A stretch of 64,000 bases of DNA, from positions 589,501 through 653,500 of the forward strand of contig JACEVL010000020.1 of assembly GCA_020284085.1 (NCBI GenBank), written 5' to 3'. This stretch comes from Aporrectodea caliginosa. Taxonomy: Eukaryota; Annelida; Clitellata; Crassiclitellata; Lumbricidae. The notes below the pieces were generated by a model. That model made no database searches and was not told the DNA's origin. It saw only the letters and a program-made list of their open reading frames with translations. Made by a program: the position numbers and the translations under genes. Below, piece by piece: positions 11,641-22,830 of the stretch. Position 1 is the stretch's first letter; each line of letters starts with the position of its first letter.

Positions 11641-12527
11641 GTGAGATTACCGAATTTTCATGGAATTGCATAGGCCTACTGAGACATATGCAACTGAAGG
11701 TTGTAAAAAGTTAACAGTAGTCCGACGTGTGAAATTGATCTAAGGGTTGAGGGCTAGAAGCATGCACAGAAACAAACTTTATGGGATTTATGTTAAGGTC
11801 TTGTTTGTATATTATAATTTGTGATTATCTAAAATTCATTGTGATAATTATCCTTAAACGTTTAAGAAGTAATCTTATGGCATGGTTTAGGAACTCATCT
11901 TTGGTTAAATAGGCCTAGATTTTAAGGAATCAGTAAGTTTCTTGTAGTCTGTATATGGATATTTATCCTCAGATGCTTATCATTTGACTAATGGCTTTTA
12001 AGCTTAGTATCTTAAACATGTTGTAACTATACCTTTGAATTTCTTAAAGTAGTGATATAATCAGGATAATAATATGACTTATTATTATAATAACATTACA
12101 GTTTGACGTAAGTATTAACGTGATGTACTGTTGATGCGATTTACAGCTGTCAACAAGCAAGAAGTCATGTGGCTGCGAAGCGACACTGTCAATCTTGGCC
12201 TAAAGTAGCCTAAACATTGGCTGACGGTAGATTGTTTTACACGTGCAGTTAGCGCGCCAAACTTAGAAACTGCTGATGACAGTAAATTTGAACAATACAG
12301 TGTAGTACAGTTGTTTTAAGGCAAGAGTTGAGTTTTTTTTATTAAACTGTGTTTGAAGAAAGAAAGAAACATTCAAAGAACTGTGTAAATTTAATTCTTA
12401 AACAGTTAGAAGTCGTTGACAATTTATATGTAGAGATAAGGAAAGTTCTTGAGGTGGTCACAAAAGAAAAAAAGAGTTGGTGACAATTTGTTAAAAAGCG
12501 ATTATAATCGGCAGCCTCACGGGTTTC

Positions 12528-12530
<3 letters not shown>
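11641..12530. other. presumed intron, no exon recognised
   Basis: AT-rich sequence after the splice donor at 11,641. It ends in a TA dinucleotide run (12,531-12,557). No coding similarity is seen. Confidence 0.35.
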
Positions 12531-12564
<34 letters not shown>

Positions 12565-12570
12565 TATACG

Positions 12571-12836
12571 GGATGGTTTTAGAGTAGGTATGGTCTTACA
12601 CGATGTAGGTCTTAGACGAAATTAAGGGTTTTTAAAAACAGGTATGGCATTACTGATATTGTCGTCGACGAAGTATATGGTTTTAGAACAGGTATCTTCC
12701 CGAGGTATGGTCTTATATAGACGAGATTAGTCGTTTTAGAAGGGTATAGTCTTCCGCAGTATGGCTTCGACGGGGAAAGGTTTTAAAAAAAGTATTGTTT
12801 TAGAAGGGCAGGTCTTCGACGAGGTATGGTCTTCGT
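12571..12836. repeat. decayed ~55-60-bp tandem repeat
   Basis: AGGTATGGTCTT, ...CGACGA..., and GGTTTTAGA recur in the same order at least five times with many substitutions and small indels. This is an old minisatellite. Both strands are non-coding. Confidence 0.6.
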
Positions 12837-13149
12837 GAGCCGTCGGTGGTTAATCCCGGGTGCAAAGCGGCGCCTTTGTCTTTGACGGGAGGTGCGAGAA
12901 GCGGCCCCTGGCGACGGGGCCAGGAAAGAACAATGGCATCGCAGACAACGGGGGGCGAAGAACAATCCCATCGGGGGGAAACTGAGCGCTATCTTCCATC
13001 GCAACTCAGATGACCCGCCCCCGCATTCTCTTTTCCCCCTACTCCTGCTTCCCAATATCTGTTTTTTCGGTGACCGTTAAACCCCCTTCCCTCCCGAATC
13101 CTTGATAGATCGGCTTATACCAGCAGCCTCCCCCCTCTCCACTACCTGT

Positions 13150-13430
13150 TTCTGCCTTAAAGGAATAGATGGGGGGGACAAAAGAGATAACAGAGATACA
13201 CAGAGACAAAGACAGAGGACAGAGAGACAGAGACGTAGACATGTAGACTCACGTCAGTATACCTGTTTTTTATATTTCCTCCTATAGTCTCCACCAGTTG
13301 TTTCCGCCGTAAAAAAGACATCAGAGAGGGAGAGAGGGGCAAGTAGGGAGGGGGAGAAGGGATGGAGGGGAAGATGGAAAGGGAGGGGGAGAGAGACAGA
13401 GAGAAAACAGGACTGAGAGACACAGACAGA
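13150..13430. repeat. purine-rich low-complexity GA/GACA region
   Basis: Runs of GAGA, GACAGA and GGGAGA with two short related blocks (GGAATAGATGGGGG and CCGTAAAAAAGAC regions). No gene. Confidence 0.7.
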
Positions 13431-13576
13431 GAAAAAAGATGAGATAGTTGTATACATTTAAAAAGCGGAATTTGAAAGTTAGATATAAATACATGTGTAA
13501 AGTTATATGTAAAATTAATTAATTATATCAAAACAACATTTAATGTATAATATTTTATTATAAACAGGCTATACAC

Positions 13577-14114
13577 TAGAGAGTGACATGGTTAGACAAT
13601 CTCGTCCCCATCCCCCCCCCAACAAAAGTCTTCCCCATCCCCGCCCATCCCCGCAGGGTTTTTTCCCCACCCCCGCCCCATCCCCGCATTTTTTCTCCCA
13701 TCCCACCCCATCCCCACAGGAATTAGTTGGCATTCCCCGCAAAAGTTTACACCAATTAAAATTTAAAATAACATATTTTGGCTTACAAAGCTATTTGTAG
13801 GCTATTGACTTCATTAGTCTGTAATTATCTTATCGACAGTTTGTATTAACCAAGTCTTGACCATTTCTGACTAGAAGGCTTCAGGAAATAAGAAAATCTC
13901 CTTATCAGTTCTCAAGTTCTTAACATCACCGGGTTTCTTGCCGGCTCATTCCCCATTACCGCGGTATTACCGCGAGAGTAAACCCCCATTACCGCGGTAT
14001 TACCGCAATTGTTGTCCCCATTACCGCGGTAATACCGCAATTGTTGTCCCCATTACCGCGGGATTTACCGCGGTTACCGCGGTTTTCCGGGGAAATTCCC
14101 CATGTCACTCTCTA
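13577..14114. mobile_element. hAT-type MITE with GC-palindrome core
   Basis: TIRs TAGAGAGTGACATGG (13,577) and its complement ending at 14,114 are flanked by near-identical 8-bp duplications, CTATACAC on the left and GTATACAC on the right. An 8-bp TSD and TAGAG-type ends are hallmarks of hAT transposons. The interior has a CCCCATCCCC-rich left part and a right part of tandem ~32-bp units built on ATTACCGCGGTATTACCGC, which can fold on themselves. No transposase. Confidence 0.85.
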
Positions 14115-14189
14115 GTATACACACTCATTTTTAACCAACTTCAAGAGAACTTTTGTATAAATTTGCTTATAGCTCCTTGTCCCCCGCTT

Positions 14190-14415
14190 GCGGACTTGTA
14201 TTAGACAGCGCCCTGCTCTCTGTGGCTGCAGCCATGCAATGTGGAATGGGTCTCCTGTGGCTCTTCGCTTGGTGGTCCTTGCGTCACTTGCGACCACGTT
14301 TTATGCCATCCTTAAGACTGTTCTTTTTAGCCGGGGTTGAGTTGGGAGTGCTCCCGGGTGTAGGCTATAGATGACCTTGAAGGGGCGCTATATAAATCTC
14401 CGATATGAATGAATA
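14190..14415 (+). pseudogene. 5'-truncated CR1/L2-type LINE C-terminal fragment and tail
   Basis: With frame changes, the plus strand reads like the LINE C-terminus (...LSVAAA..., ...VALRLVVLASLATTFYAIL...) and ends CTTGAAGGGGCGCTATATAAAT then GAATGAAT. That terminus matches the long LINE at 26,783-28,604. Confidence 0.6.
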
Positions 14416-14550
14416 TTTATTTAGGCCTATATATCCGTTGCATATCTTTATAATGTATAATTAATATATATTTGAGACCGTTCTCTTCTCTGCAGTATAG
14501 TTAACGATACAGTATTATTAGTACAAATCATTATAGTTTTGCGTGATCTA

Positions 14551-14555
<5 letters not shown>

Positions 14556-14616
<61 letters not shown>
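14556..14616. repeat. (TA)n microsatellite
   Basis: About 30 TA units, followed by imperfect TACATATA sequence to about 14,690. Confidence 0.95.
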
Positions 14617-14620
<4 letters not shown>

Positions 14621-14709
14621 CGTACATACATATATAGATATATACATATATACCCGTGTATACATGGATATTATATATATACATACATATAGACATAATT
14701 CTGGGCGCT

Positions 14710-15118
14710 TCGCTTCGTGTTTTCAGCGGGTAAACAGCGGGTTATGATGAGTCAAACGTCGCAGGCATTATGGCGTCGGCCGCGATTCGGAAATAGAAAG
14801 GCGGCCATATTCGTCACCGGATTACCCATAAGGCGGTGCGGCGGTCACAGCTCATTTCCGGCGCTTCCGGTGGCTGTTTGACGTCCTTCCGGTCGCGAAA
14901 TATCTCGTTAGCAACGGTTTCCTTGGTGACGCTGCCATGGTGACCGCGTGACGGAAGCATTCTGCGTCATCCTGGGCTTTCTGGTGGATCAGGCGTGACG
15001 ATTGCGTCACTTCCGGTGCCACTTAAAGGCGTTATATGAACTTCCGGTTTAACTGTGTACATTGCACAGGGCCTCGTCGTCGACTCGTCGTCGTCTACAT
15101 CGTCACGTTCGCCATTTT
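14710..15118. promoter_or_regulatory. CpG-rich promoter-like block with ETS and X-box motifs
   Basis: The stretch is far richer in CpG than its surroundings. It holds at least five ETS-type CTTCCGG sites, an AP-1-like TGAGTCA (about 14,748), a TGACGTCC (about 14,879) and GCTGCCATGGTGAC (about 14,930). The reverse complement of that last site, GTCACCATGGCAGC, fits the RFX X-box pattern; GTTAGCAACG is close by. No transcript start or exon could be placed, so the gene it would serve is unknown. Confidence 0.45.
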
Positions 15119-15155
15119 GATCATCTTGATCTTCATCTGGAAGATCAAGATGATC
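15119..15155. repeat. perfect 16-bp-stem hairpin
   Basis: GATCATCTTGATCTTC (15,119-15,134) is followed by a 5-nt loop, ATCTG, and the exact reverse complement (15,140-15,155). ATCTGAA follows again, suggesting a local copy-and-invert event. Confidence 0.85.
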
Positions 15156-15525
15156 TTCATCTGAATTATAAGTTAATTAATTATTTGTAATTTCAATTGC
15201 GCTGGTCTCTAATTATGGGCGCTCGTATAGGCCTATACAATAGCAATAGAAATTGTAGGCCTACTCGTAGTCCCCGAATTTCTAACGCGCTACTGTATAG
15301 CTAAGCGCGGTGCATCAGAATAAGAGTTTGTTGAATACTTTATCGGTTAGGCCTAATAATCTGTCGAGTGCTCTTTACTGTCCGAACTTTACAATGACAA
15401 TTTTAATACCCTTATGCGATTGGCTCTACACACCTTTTTATTATTATTATTCCAAAGTTTAACGTCGTCCTATGAGACATCAAAGGCCGTTGACGACACA
15501 CCTTTTTTATGCTGTAGGCCTATAC
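15156..15525. other. no gene recognised
   Basis: AT-rich sequence with several TAGGCCTA motifs. It contains no supported exon. Confidence 0.35.
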
Positions 15526-15919
15526 CAGTGGTTCTTAACCTTTTCAAGGGAGCCGAACCCCAAGAGAAATCCTTGACCGTGCACTCACCGAACCCCTCAA
15601 GTTGAACAATAATTTTTTACTAATGGGAACAAAAGAAATAAAAAATTGTACCAAAATGTGATACAATATTAATACATTCAATACATGAACATACTAACAG
15701 TTAACTAACCGTACCAACACTACCAATTGCATCTTAATGTGTCCTTTATTAAATAAAAGTCAAAAAATAAAAATAAAAAAGCAAATGATTTTTCACTCAC
15801 ACACTCACTGACCCTGAATATGTATATATTTCAGAGGGCCTCTGCTGAACCCCTGGCACTGGCTCACCGAAGTGACCGAACCCCCAGAGGTTCGGTCGAG
15901 CACTGGTTAAGAAACACTG
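15526..15919. mobile_element. hAT-type MITE (CAGTGGTTCTTAACC ends)
   Basis: CAGTGGTTCTTAACC at 15,526 is matched in inverse by GGTTAAGAAACACTG ending 15,919. Flanks GCCTATAC and CTGTATAC agree in the last five bases, a decayed 8-bp TSD. Subterminal CCGAACCCC motifs are present at both ends. Non-coding. Confidence 0.75.
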
Positions 15920-16846
15920 CTGTATACTATAGATTTACTTTCTTATACCAATTATACAGCTCGTACATTCAAATTGCTTCAAACAAATCTTACCTGTAAT
16001 CTTTGTCGTCGAATTTTACTCGACAAATTAGAAAAAAACACCATTTTCGATTTTGTCTATTGTCAATTAAAAACGCAATGCAAAAAACATTTGCTTGTGT
16101 TCCTACTGACCTCTAGCGAACTATAGCAAACAAGATCGAATCGTTCTATTCATGAAAAGTTAATCACTCGCATCTAAACGTCATCAGTGTATGCAGAGGC
16201 GAAAATCTGTGCATAACTCGAGGGAGACAGATTTTTTCAGGGGCCGGATTTTGGCATTTTTTGGAGGGGACATTGCAGCACATTTGACAAGAACATATCG
16301 CGTTTAAATACAGAGCTCCAAGATACGATGTAGTCCAGTAATCATACAGTTGCCAGTAAGCATAAGAGTCTTAAACGCATTGTCAACCCCGTGCATCTCG
16401 TCTCTCGTGAAATACAGGTACGAGCAAGTGAAATCTGCAACTGGAAAAATAGAAATCACAAACGCTGCGTTCTATGCCAGTGGATCGGAGATGAATTGAT
16501 CAACTGGAGTTAGCCAGCAGCAATCTCAGATGCGGACCACATATGCAATTCCTGAAAAATGCAAATGCATAATGTCTATTTCTTGACAACGGCTCCATGG
16601 AAGTCATCCGGTTGAAAATAACCAACACGCTACATTAGTGAACAAACATGTATTTCAAAAACATTTTAAAAGTTAATTTGACCAGGGCAGCTACTGTAAG
16701 CCAGTATGAACTATGAAACTCAAGTCTCTAGAATTACTTTACAAAATAACAGAAATGTCATTTTATTATGACAACAACCCCTAATAGTCCTGAGCATCAC
16801 TAAAAGCTATTATTATGACTTATGTCACTTAAAAAATTGATTCGCT
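15920..16846. other. no gene recognised
   Basis: Sequence between a MITE and the decayed PHR region. No coding or repeat family is assigned. Confidence 0.35.
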
Positions 16847-17260
16847 TCACAAAAAGTGGAAAAACAATCGTGGAATTTGACCACAAGTCTCAGAAGTTGA
16901 TGGTGACTATGAGTGGTTGGAAAACGTGAATGTGACTGTTCCTTTGGTGTATACCGTTCAACACAGTTTCCCGTAATGGCGGATATGACCACAAGACAAA
17001 ACCTAGTAAAGAAATAAAGAACTCCAGCTAGAAGGCTGTTGTATCGTTGAACAAAACTTTTAAAATTGAATTGCTGAACAAAGAACAAATGTATGGAACT
17101 GTAACTCTGTTCCTGAATAAAGAATTGTCTGGCTGCAAAGTTTCTACATCAACATCATATCCTGTCTCATTGCCCGTCGAATAAAATTCTTTCCCACTTA
17201 GTATACAATGTCTTCATCAGTCCTGAAATCAATCGCCCCACGACACGAAATATTGAATAA
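16847..17260 (-). pseudogene. frameshifted PHR domain remnant of the BTB gene
   Basis: Beyond the in-frame stop of the BTB-BACK frame, other frames of the minus strand show PHR-domain pieces in the right order: VVGR then, shifted, FRTDEDIVY; YDVDVETLQPD; RNRVTVPYICS; AGVLYFFT; and a terminal CGQIPRLFFHFL before a stop at 16,847-16,849. PHR domains (as in BTBD1/2/3/6, PAM and Highwire) end BTBD6-type proteins. At least three frame changes separate the pieces, so this copy is decayed or the assembly has indel errors. An intact paralogue elsewhere is likely. Confidence 0.65.
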
Positions 17261-20200
17261 TATTGTATAGAATTCATTGTTTGATCTATCCAAAATTCGT
17301 CAGCGAGTCTTCTCTCAGTCGGAAACCTCAGGTGAATTTTCTTCTTCTTCGTCACTAAATAGTAGTAGATTGATTCCTTCTCCTCCGCTGTCAGAACATT
17401 ATTCCCTGCACTAATTTCCGCAAATTCACTTGGTTTCATAACGGGAAAGCGAATCTTGTACAGAAGGTCACCAAGTGCCTCTCTGACCTGCAGATCAGTG
17501 GGATTTTCTCCTTGTAGGACACACCCAAGTTCGCGTTTAGCCCACCTAATCACGGTTTCATATATGACCGACTCATTGACTGGAATAATATCCACCTCAA
17601 GTATAGCTTCCATTAGCTGTCTAGAAGCAAACAAAATATCTACTCCAGTGAGAACAGGTTCTGCGTTCATGGAAATCAGTTTAAGACAGTCGTTCCGGAG
17701 TGGCTGGTCATCTAAACGCAAACTCATCTCCAGAATCAAAATAACGTTGTTTACACTGAGAATCTTCAGAAACCATTTGCGGCATTCTTCCACTAACTTG
17801 GGCAACATATACTTCTTACCAGCGTAAATCAACTCCTCTCCTGAATCAGGACAAACTGACACGCTTTCAGTATAGATGAAGCTGCAAACACAAACAATTA
17901 AAAGTTCAGATTCAGATTTCAAAGAATTATCTAAGTTCAAGTACTTAATTTATAAATACACCAATGATACACTTTCAGAATAGATGTAGCTGCAAACACA
18001 AATAACTAAAAGAGTTTAGCTCTAGTTTCATAGAACTATCTAGTTGTAAGTACTTAATTTATTAATACAGCATCAATGTTTATTTATGTGACACACATTT
18101 CTCTCTCACAAACATACCAGAAGCAACAGCAAATGAAGCCAGTCAACCAGTATTTTCATGTTTCATAATTTCTACATAGTGTCCATAATGTAGGACATGT
18201 TTGGCCCATGTATGAATAATGTCGCATTGGCTTCATATGTCCTAATGTTGAAGAGCAACCATTAGGTCACCTGTAAGCACTCTAAAAGTCATTTAGATTA
18301 GATTGCTTTTGAGGTAAAAGCAGTATTTATGATTCAACAATATTTACAGCCAATAATAATATAACCAAGCCAGAAATAATGCCACACATAACATTGCATT
18401 CAGAAAACAAGTTAAAGGGCATAAAAAAATTAAAATCACCTGGCTTATGTAAATTTGTAGTGCCTACATATGTTGTTTCAACAAAAAGTGCATATTTAAC
18501 CCTATGACGCACACCTTCCTGGCCAACACATTTAGCACACCTGGGGTCTAATAGACCCCGCCGATAACACGGGAATAATAGTATGTACATATGTATGTAT
18601 CTGTGTATATATGCATTAGGGTGTCTCTTAGCATATAGTAAAAAATTAGTTTTTCTATTTCTCTCGCTCTCACCCCTCCAAATTGTTAGGTTCATAGAAA
18701 TAAAATTTTATAAAAAATTTAATTAAAATCGGATAATATTTAGAGGTGGCCCTCGAGCGGTGAAGTTTAGAAAATTAATGATACTTGGTACAATGGGAAG
18801 TATATAATGCTACATGATAATTAATCGCCAGTTGTAGTACTAATAATTTGTATTGCTTATCTAGCAAATTATCTACTATCTACCTGTATATATAGGGTCT
18901 ATATATATATGGTATATATATACCCCACATAATTACGTGTGTTAAAATTAATTACTAATTTCCCGGAATATGTTGCCATAACAGTCTTTTCGCTGCAGTC
19001 CAGAAATTTACGTCGATGGTCGGAGACAACTTGAAGGAGGAATTCTAGTTGCTCCTCCCTGGCAGTCAACTTCTTAATGAGGGCCACGCCTCACTTAGCC
19101 CTGTCATTGATGATGCGCAATTTCCCCGGAATGTTTCCTCTTCATCGCATTCAGACGAATCCATGGCAAGGAAAGTCTGAGGAAGGCCAACTATAGAAGA
19201 GTGTTTATCGCGCAGAACTACTCCAGGCCCCGGTGCCCATAATGCAGCAGATTTAACTTTTGGTCGCTTTGGTGGATGTCACTGGGTGATCCGGGGCTGG
19301 GTAGTCCATGGTGGCTAACATCAGTCTCTTCATCTCCACAGACACTCTCGAATCAAAAAGAGCCAGTCCGACCAGGTCCTCAGAAAAGTACCATAGATGA
19401 AGTCCAAGCGTTTTGCTTGTTGTGCTGAAAATGGCTTCATGTGGGTATTTTAGGAGTTCAATCATAAAGTCGGAAGTCGTTCAGAGGTGCTTCAACTCCG
19501 ATTGGGGCAGTAATCCATGTCTTGAGGTGGATGATAACTGCAAAAGTTGCCCGATCACGAATTCCTCTCTTCTCTAAAGCAGTCATTTGGAACTGGTCAC
19601 GAAAGAGCCAGATTTTAATCTCATGTATAACCTTGGTCATCCATCTGGCACAATGCATGGTGCCTGGCACCTGCAAATGAAAACGTCATGCCTCCAACAT
19701 CGCTTATATAGAAGAACTTCAGGGCCAGCAGATGCACCACTTGTCCCTTCGAATGTCGCCCAAACCACTGGCTCTGCCATATGATGGTGACATGCCAAGA
19801 AGAGCAAATCTCTTCCAAGCCTCTGCTCTATAATCGTGCAAGCACCAGAAATTCCACCATCATTGTCAGCCTTTGGCAGGACAGTATTTGTGTCAAAGCG
19901 CAACCCCGCAACACGAGCTATAATGCCCCATTCCTCCAAAGACACGATGACGTCAGTGGCTTGGGCCTCGGTATACAGTTCCGGATCGAAGTTTCGGAAC
20001 ACCGAGTAGCTGCTTCACTCCAACACCTGATATAAGAATTGGAAGACGATTGATATGCTCTGTGGAAGTTAGATCTTCCATTAGCTTCCCATCCCAATGT
20101 GTTGTCAACTGTCAAATGTACAGTTACAGTGAACTCTGATTTTAGCTTGTTCGACTTGGTGGAATGAAGTTAGGTCATGGAGTATGAATTGTACTCCTGC

Positions 20201-20798
20201 TAATATTCAAATCAGTAACGTTCTGCCAAAGGCTAGATGCAACTTCACTGACAATGAAGGTGGCACTTCTGGATGAGACGCTGGTTCTGTCGAGTGCTAG
20301 ACATCATGTTTAACCGTTCTCTCTTTGGGGATGGGCCATCGCCGGAAGCACACGGATGGCAATCTTCCTTCTCTTCTGCTGTACTAGATGATGATGATGA
20401 TGACGATGATGATGATGATGATGATGATGGATGATGATGATGATGATGATGAAGTGGTAGCCTGCGTCGCTTTTTCTATAGATTGAAATTGGAAAATTAA
20501 TAGGACAATCTGTCCCTCTCTTAATGATTCGAACTATGTTACATAGTAATAAACAATGGGCCTACATTGCTAAAACTTTGACATCAAAGGGCCACCTCTA
20601 AATGTTATCCGATTTCCACCAAATATTTTGTATAATTGTTTTTCCATGAACCTAACAACTTGAAAGGGTGAGAGATTAAAATTTTTAAATTTCATTTTTA
20701 AGAGACACCCTAATATGCATGTATGTATGTATGTATGTATGTATGTATGTATATATGTATGGTATATATGCATCAATGTATGTATGTATGTATGTATG

Positions 20799-20832
<34 letters not shown>

Positions 20833-22826
20833 TGTATGTATGTATGTATGTATGTATGTATGTATGTATATATGCATGCATGTATGCATGTATGTATGTC
20901 TGTATGTATGTATGTATGTACGTATGTACTTATGTATGCAGTGATGTATCTATGTATGGATGTACGTATGTACTTATGTATGCAGTGATGTATCTATGTA
21001 TGGATGTACGTATGCATGCATGTATTCATGCATGTATTTGTATGTATGTGTGTGCATGGATGCATGCATATACATGCATATATGTATGGATGTAGATTTT
21101 TATGTATATATGTGCATGTAGGCTATGTATGCATGTATGTATGTATGTATGTAAGTATGCATGCATGCATGTATGTATAGATGAATGGATATATGTATGT
21201 GTGTATGCTTGAATGTACTTGTGTGTATGTGCTCATGCATATATGTATGGTTGAATATCTGTATGTATATATGTGTGTATGTATGGATATGTATGCATGT
21301 ATTCACTTGCATGTATGTGTGTTTAGTACTGTGTACATGCATGTTTGCATGTACATGTATATATATAATTATATATGCATGGATTTATATTGGCATGTGT
21401 ATATGATATATATGTTTGTGTATGTATGTGTGTATGCATTTATGGATGAATGCATGTATGAATATATGTCTAAATGAATGTGTGTATGTATGTATGTATG
21501 TATGTATGTACATTGTATGTATGTATGTATGTATGTATGTATTTGTATGTGTGCGTAATGCATATGCATTTATGCATGTACATATTGGTATGTATGTATA
21601 TGCGTATATGTATGTGTGTATGTATGCATGTCTGGATATTATTATGTATGTATGTATGTATCTATGTATGTATGTATTTATGCATATATATATTTGTATG
21701 TGTGCATGTGAATGTATGCATGTACATGTATATATGTATGGATATATTTTTGAATGTATATTAAATATGTGTGTATAAATGGATGTATGTATGTGTGTAT
21801 GTATGTATGTGTGTATGTATGTATGTACGTATGTATGCATGTGTTTGTATGTAAGTATGTGTGTATCTTTGTATGTACCATAGCCTGGAATATGTGATAG
21901 TCGATGGGCCTATCAATGTTAAAGCCTGGGGTCTGTTGGACCCCAGGTGTGCTAAATATGCCCTAGGTGTATTTCTTATTTTTTTATAATTGAACCAAGA
22001 ATACTAAACTTTTCCAATTAATTCATAAATGTAGAGGGATGAATTGCTGAGGAATTTGAATTATTTCAGATTTTTACTATTTGTATCAACGTAGCTATTC
22101 AAGGAAGTTTCATCGATGGGGTCCAATGGACCCCAGGTGTGCGTCATAGGGTTAAGAAAATTTCAAAAGTCTGATATGACCTGAATTTGTGCAGCCTAGC
22201 GTTGTTATAAGCTCATAAAATAAATATGCCCATGGTTTTGTTTTGACCCAGGCAGTCAACTTCAAATGGGCTTAGAGAGGGCCAGGATCATCATATCTTT
22301 GGTGGCCAGCTTTGCACCCAATGTAGACCCAACACAACTCAACGGAACTGCAGTAGTAGTTTTCAATGTCTATAATGATGGCTGCATGCCAGAGCTGTTG
22401 ACGTTGCCCTCCTCCTTTATCCAGGCTTTGGACTGGCTTCATCAGAGTACCAGTAGTGACGGAGCTAATATAAGGCACTGCAGCACGGATGTAATTGTAA
22501 TTTTTAAAGTATGCAGTTGAAGAGCCATTACGCCTATTAACCTACTCTAGGACCTCTTCGAAGACATCAGCATCAATGTCATCGATTCTAATCTTCGCCT
22601 TCAGTCCACTTCCACACTCCGTCATTCCACTGGAAAACATCGCTTCGAAGACAGGACTGCGTGCGATCAACATGTACTTATGCGCACGGATCATGACAGT
22701 TCTGCCAAATTCCGGTCCAACTTCGAAGCAGACGTCCGTTGATATTTCGTGGTCCAACATGTATCGCATGCACTCTGCTAGGTTCTTTTTCTCCAATTGC
22801 CATCCATTCTCACCTCGTGCTGCCAT
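17167..22826 (-). CDS. BTB-BACK protein, BTBD6-like (2 coding exons; C-terminal PHR broken)
   Basis: Proteins of the BTBD3/6 group are adaptors for Cullin-3 ubiquitin ligases (family knowledge). Exon A, 22,826 to 22,546, starts MAARGENGWQLEKKN just inside an AG acceptor. It contains the BTB fold: STDVCFEVG, RAHKYMLIARSPVFEAMFSS and RIDDIDADVFEEVL. It ends at a GTAGGT donor in phase 2. Exon B starts at 17,881 after TTTGCAG, reads FIYTESVSVCPDSGEELIYA then GKKYMLPKLVEECRKWF, and continues through a BACK domain (LFASRQLMEAILEVD, VIYETVIRWAKRELG). Its stop is at 17,167. The joined frame is 331 residues, shorter than BTBD6 (around 480) because the PHR part lies in other frames downstream. The 4.7-kb intron carries a TTAA-flanked transposon and a long TGTA repeat. 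A 5' non-coding exon is implied by the acceptor at 22,830. Confidence 0.72.
17960..18065 (-). repeat. local duplication of the exon B splice-acceptor region
   Basis: The segment ACACTTTCAGAATAGATGTAGCTGCAAAC...AAGTACTTAATTTAT parallels 17,862-17,954 (ACGCTTTCAGTATAGATGAA ... AAGTACTTAATTTATAAATA). It copies the exon start and its acceptor about 100 bp upstream, with many substitutions. Confidence 0.65.
18940..20440 (-). pseudogene. decayed transposase-like gene, invertebrate multi-copy family with CxxH motif
   Basis: Read on the minus strand with several frame changes, the pieces appear in family order. They are ALDRTSVSSRSATFIVSEVA, LNISRSTI (20,330-20,200); HWDGK-like and RLPILISG-like segments; VIVSLEEWGIIARVAGLRFD, GACTIIEQRLGRDLLFLAC (H) (20,000-19,790); VIHEIKIWLFRDQFQMTALE, LKTWITAP (19,650-19,500); LHLWYFSEDLVGLALFD; NDRAK-stop-GVALIKK; EEQLEFLLQVVSDHRRKF (19,080-18,980). 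I recall this architecture from many uncharacterised invertebrate proteins. The FDT aspartate and C-x-x-H block recall the D...C/D(2)H layout of DDE transposases (inference). It has stops and frame breaks, so it is dead. Confidence 0.65.
20711..21890. repeat. long degenerate (TGTA)n tract
   Basis: Nearly 1.2 kb of ATGTATGT units, pure at 20,715-20,875 and increasingly interrupted to the right. It lies in the right arm of the TTAA element. The left arm has only a few GTATGTAC units, so the expansion took place in one arm only. Open frames here are repeat artefacts. Confidence 0.9.
22385..22470. repeat. dispersed repeat copy 1 (GCCCTCCTCCTTTATCCAGGC)
   Basis: GTTGCCCTCCTCCTTTATCC...GGACTGGC...CAGAGTACCAGTAGTG matches two adjacent copies at 25,255-25,400. 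It lies near the BTB exon A. Confidence 0.5.
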
Positions 22827-22830
22827 GATC

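Larger units (their letters stand above)
18500..22151. mobile_element. TTAA-flanked element with piggyBac-like ends
   Basis: CCCTATGACGCACACCT at 18,500 and its exact inverse ending at 22,151 are each flanked by TTAA (18,496-18,499 and 22,152-22,155). TTAA target sites and CCCTA ends are typical of piggyBac; Kolobok elements also use TTAA. Subterminal near-palindromes GGGGTCTAATAGACCCC (left) and GGGGTCTGTTGGACCCC and GGGGTCCAATGGACCCC (right) support one unit. Longer imperfect inverted arms follow: 18,590-18,752 matches the inverse of about 20,589-20,715. The right arm is swollen by a TGTA repeat. The core carries a decayed gene on the minus strand. Confidence 0.75.
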
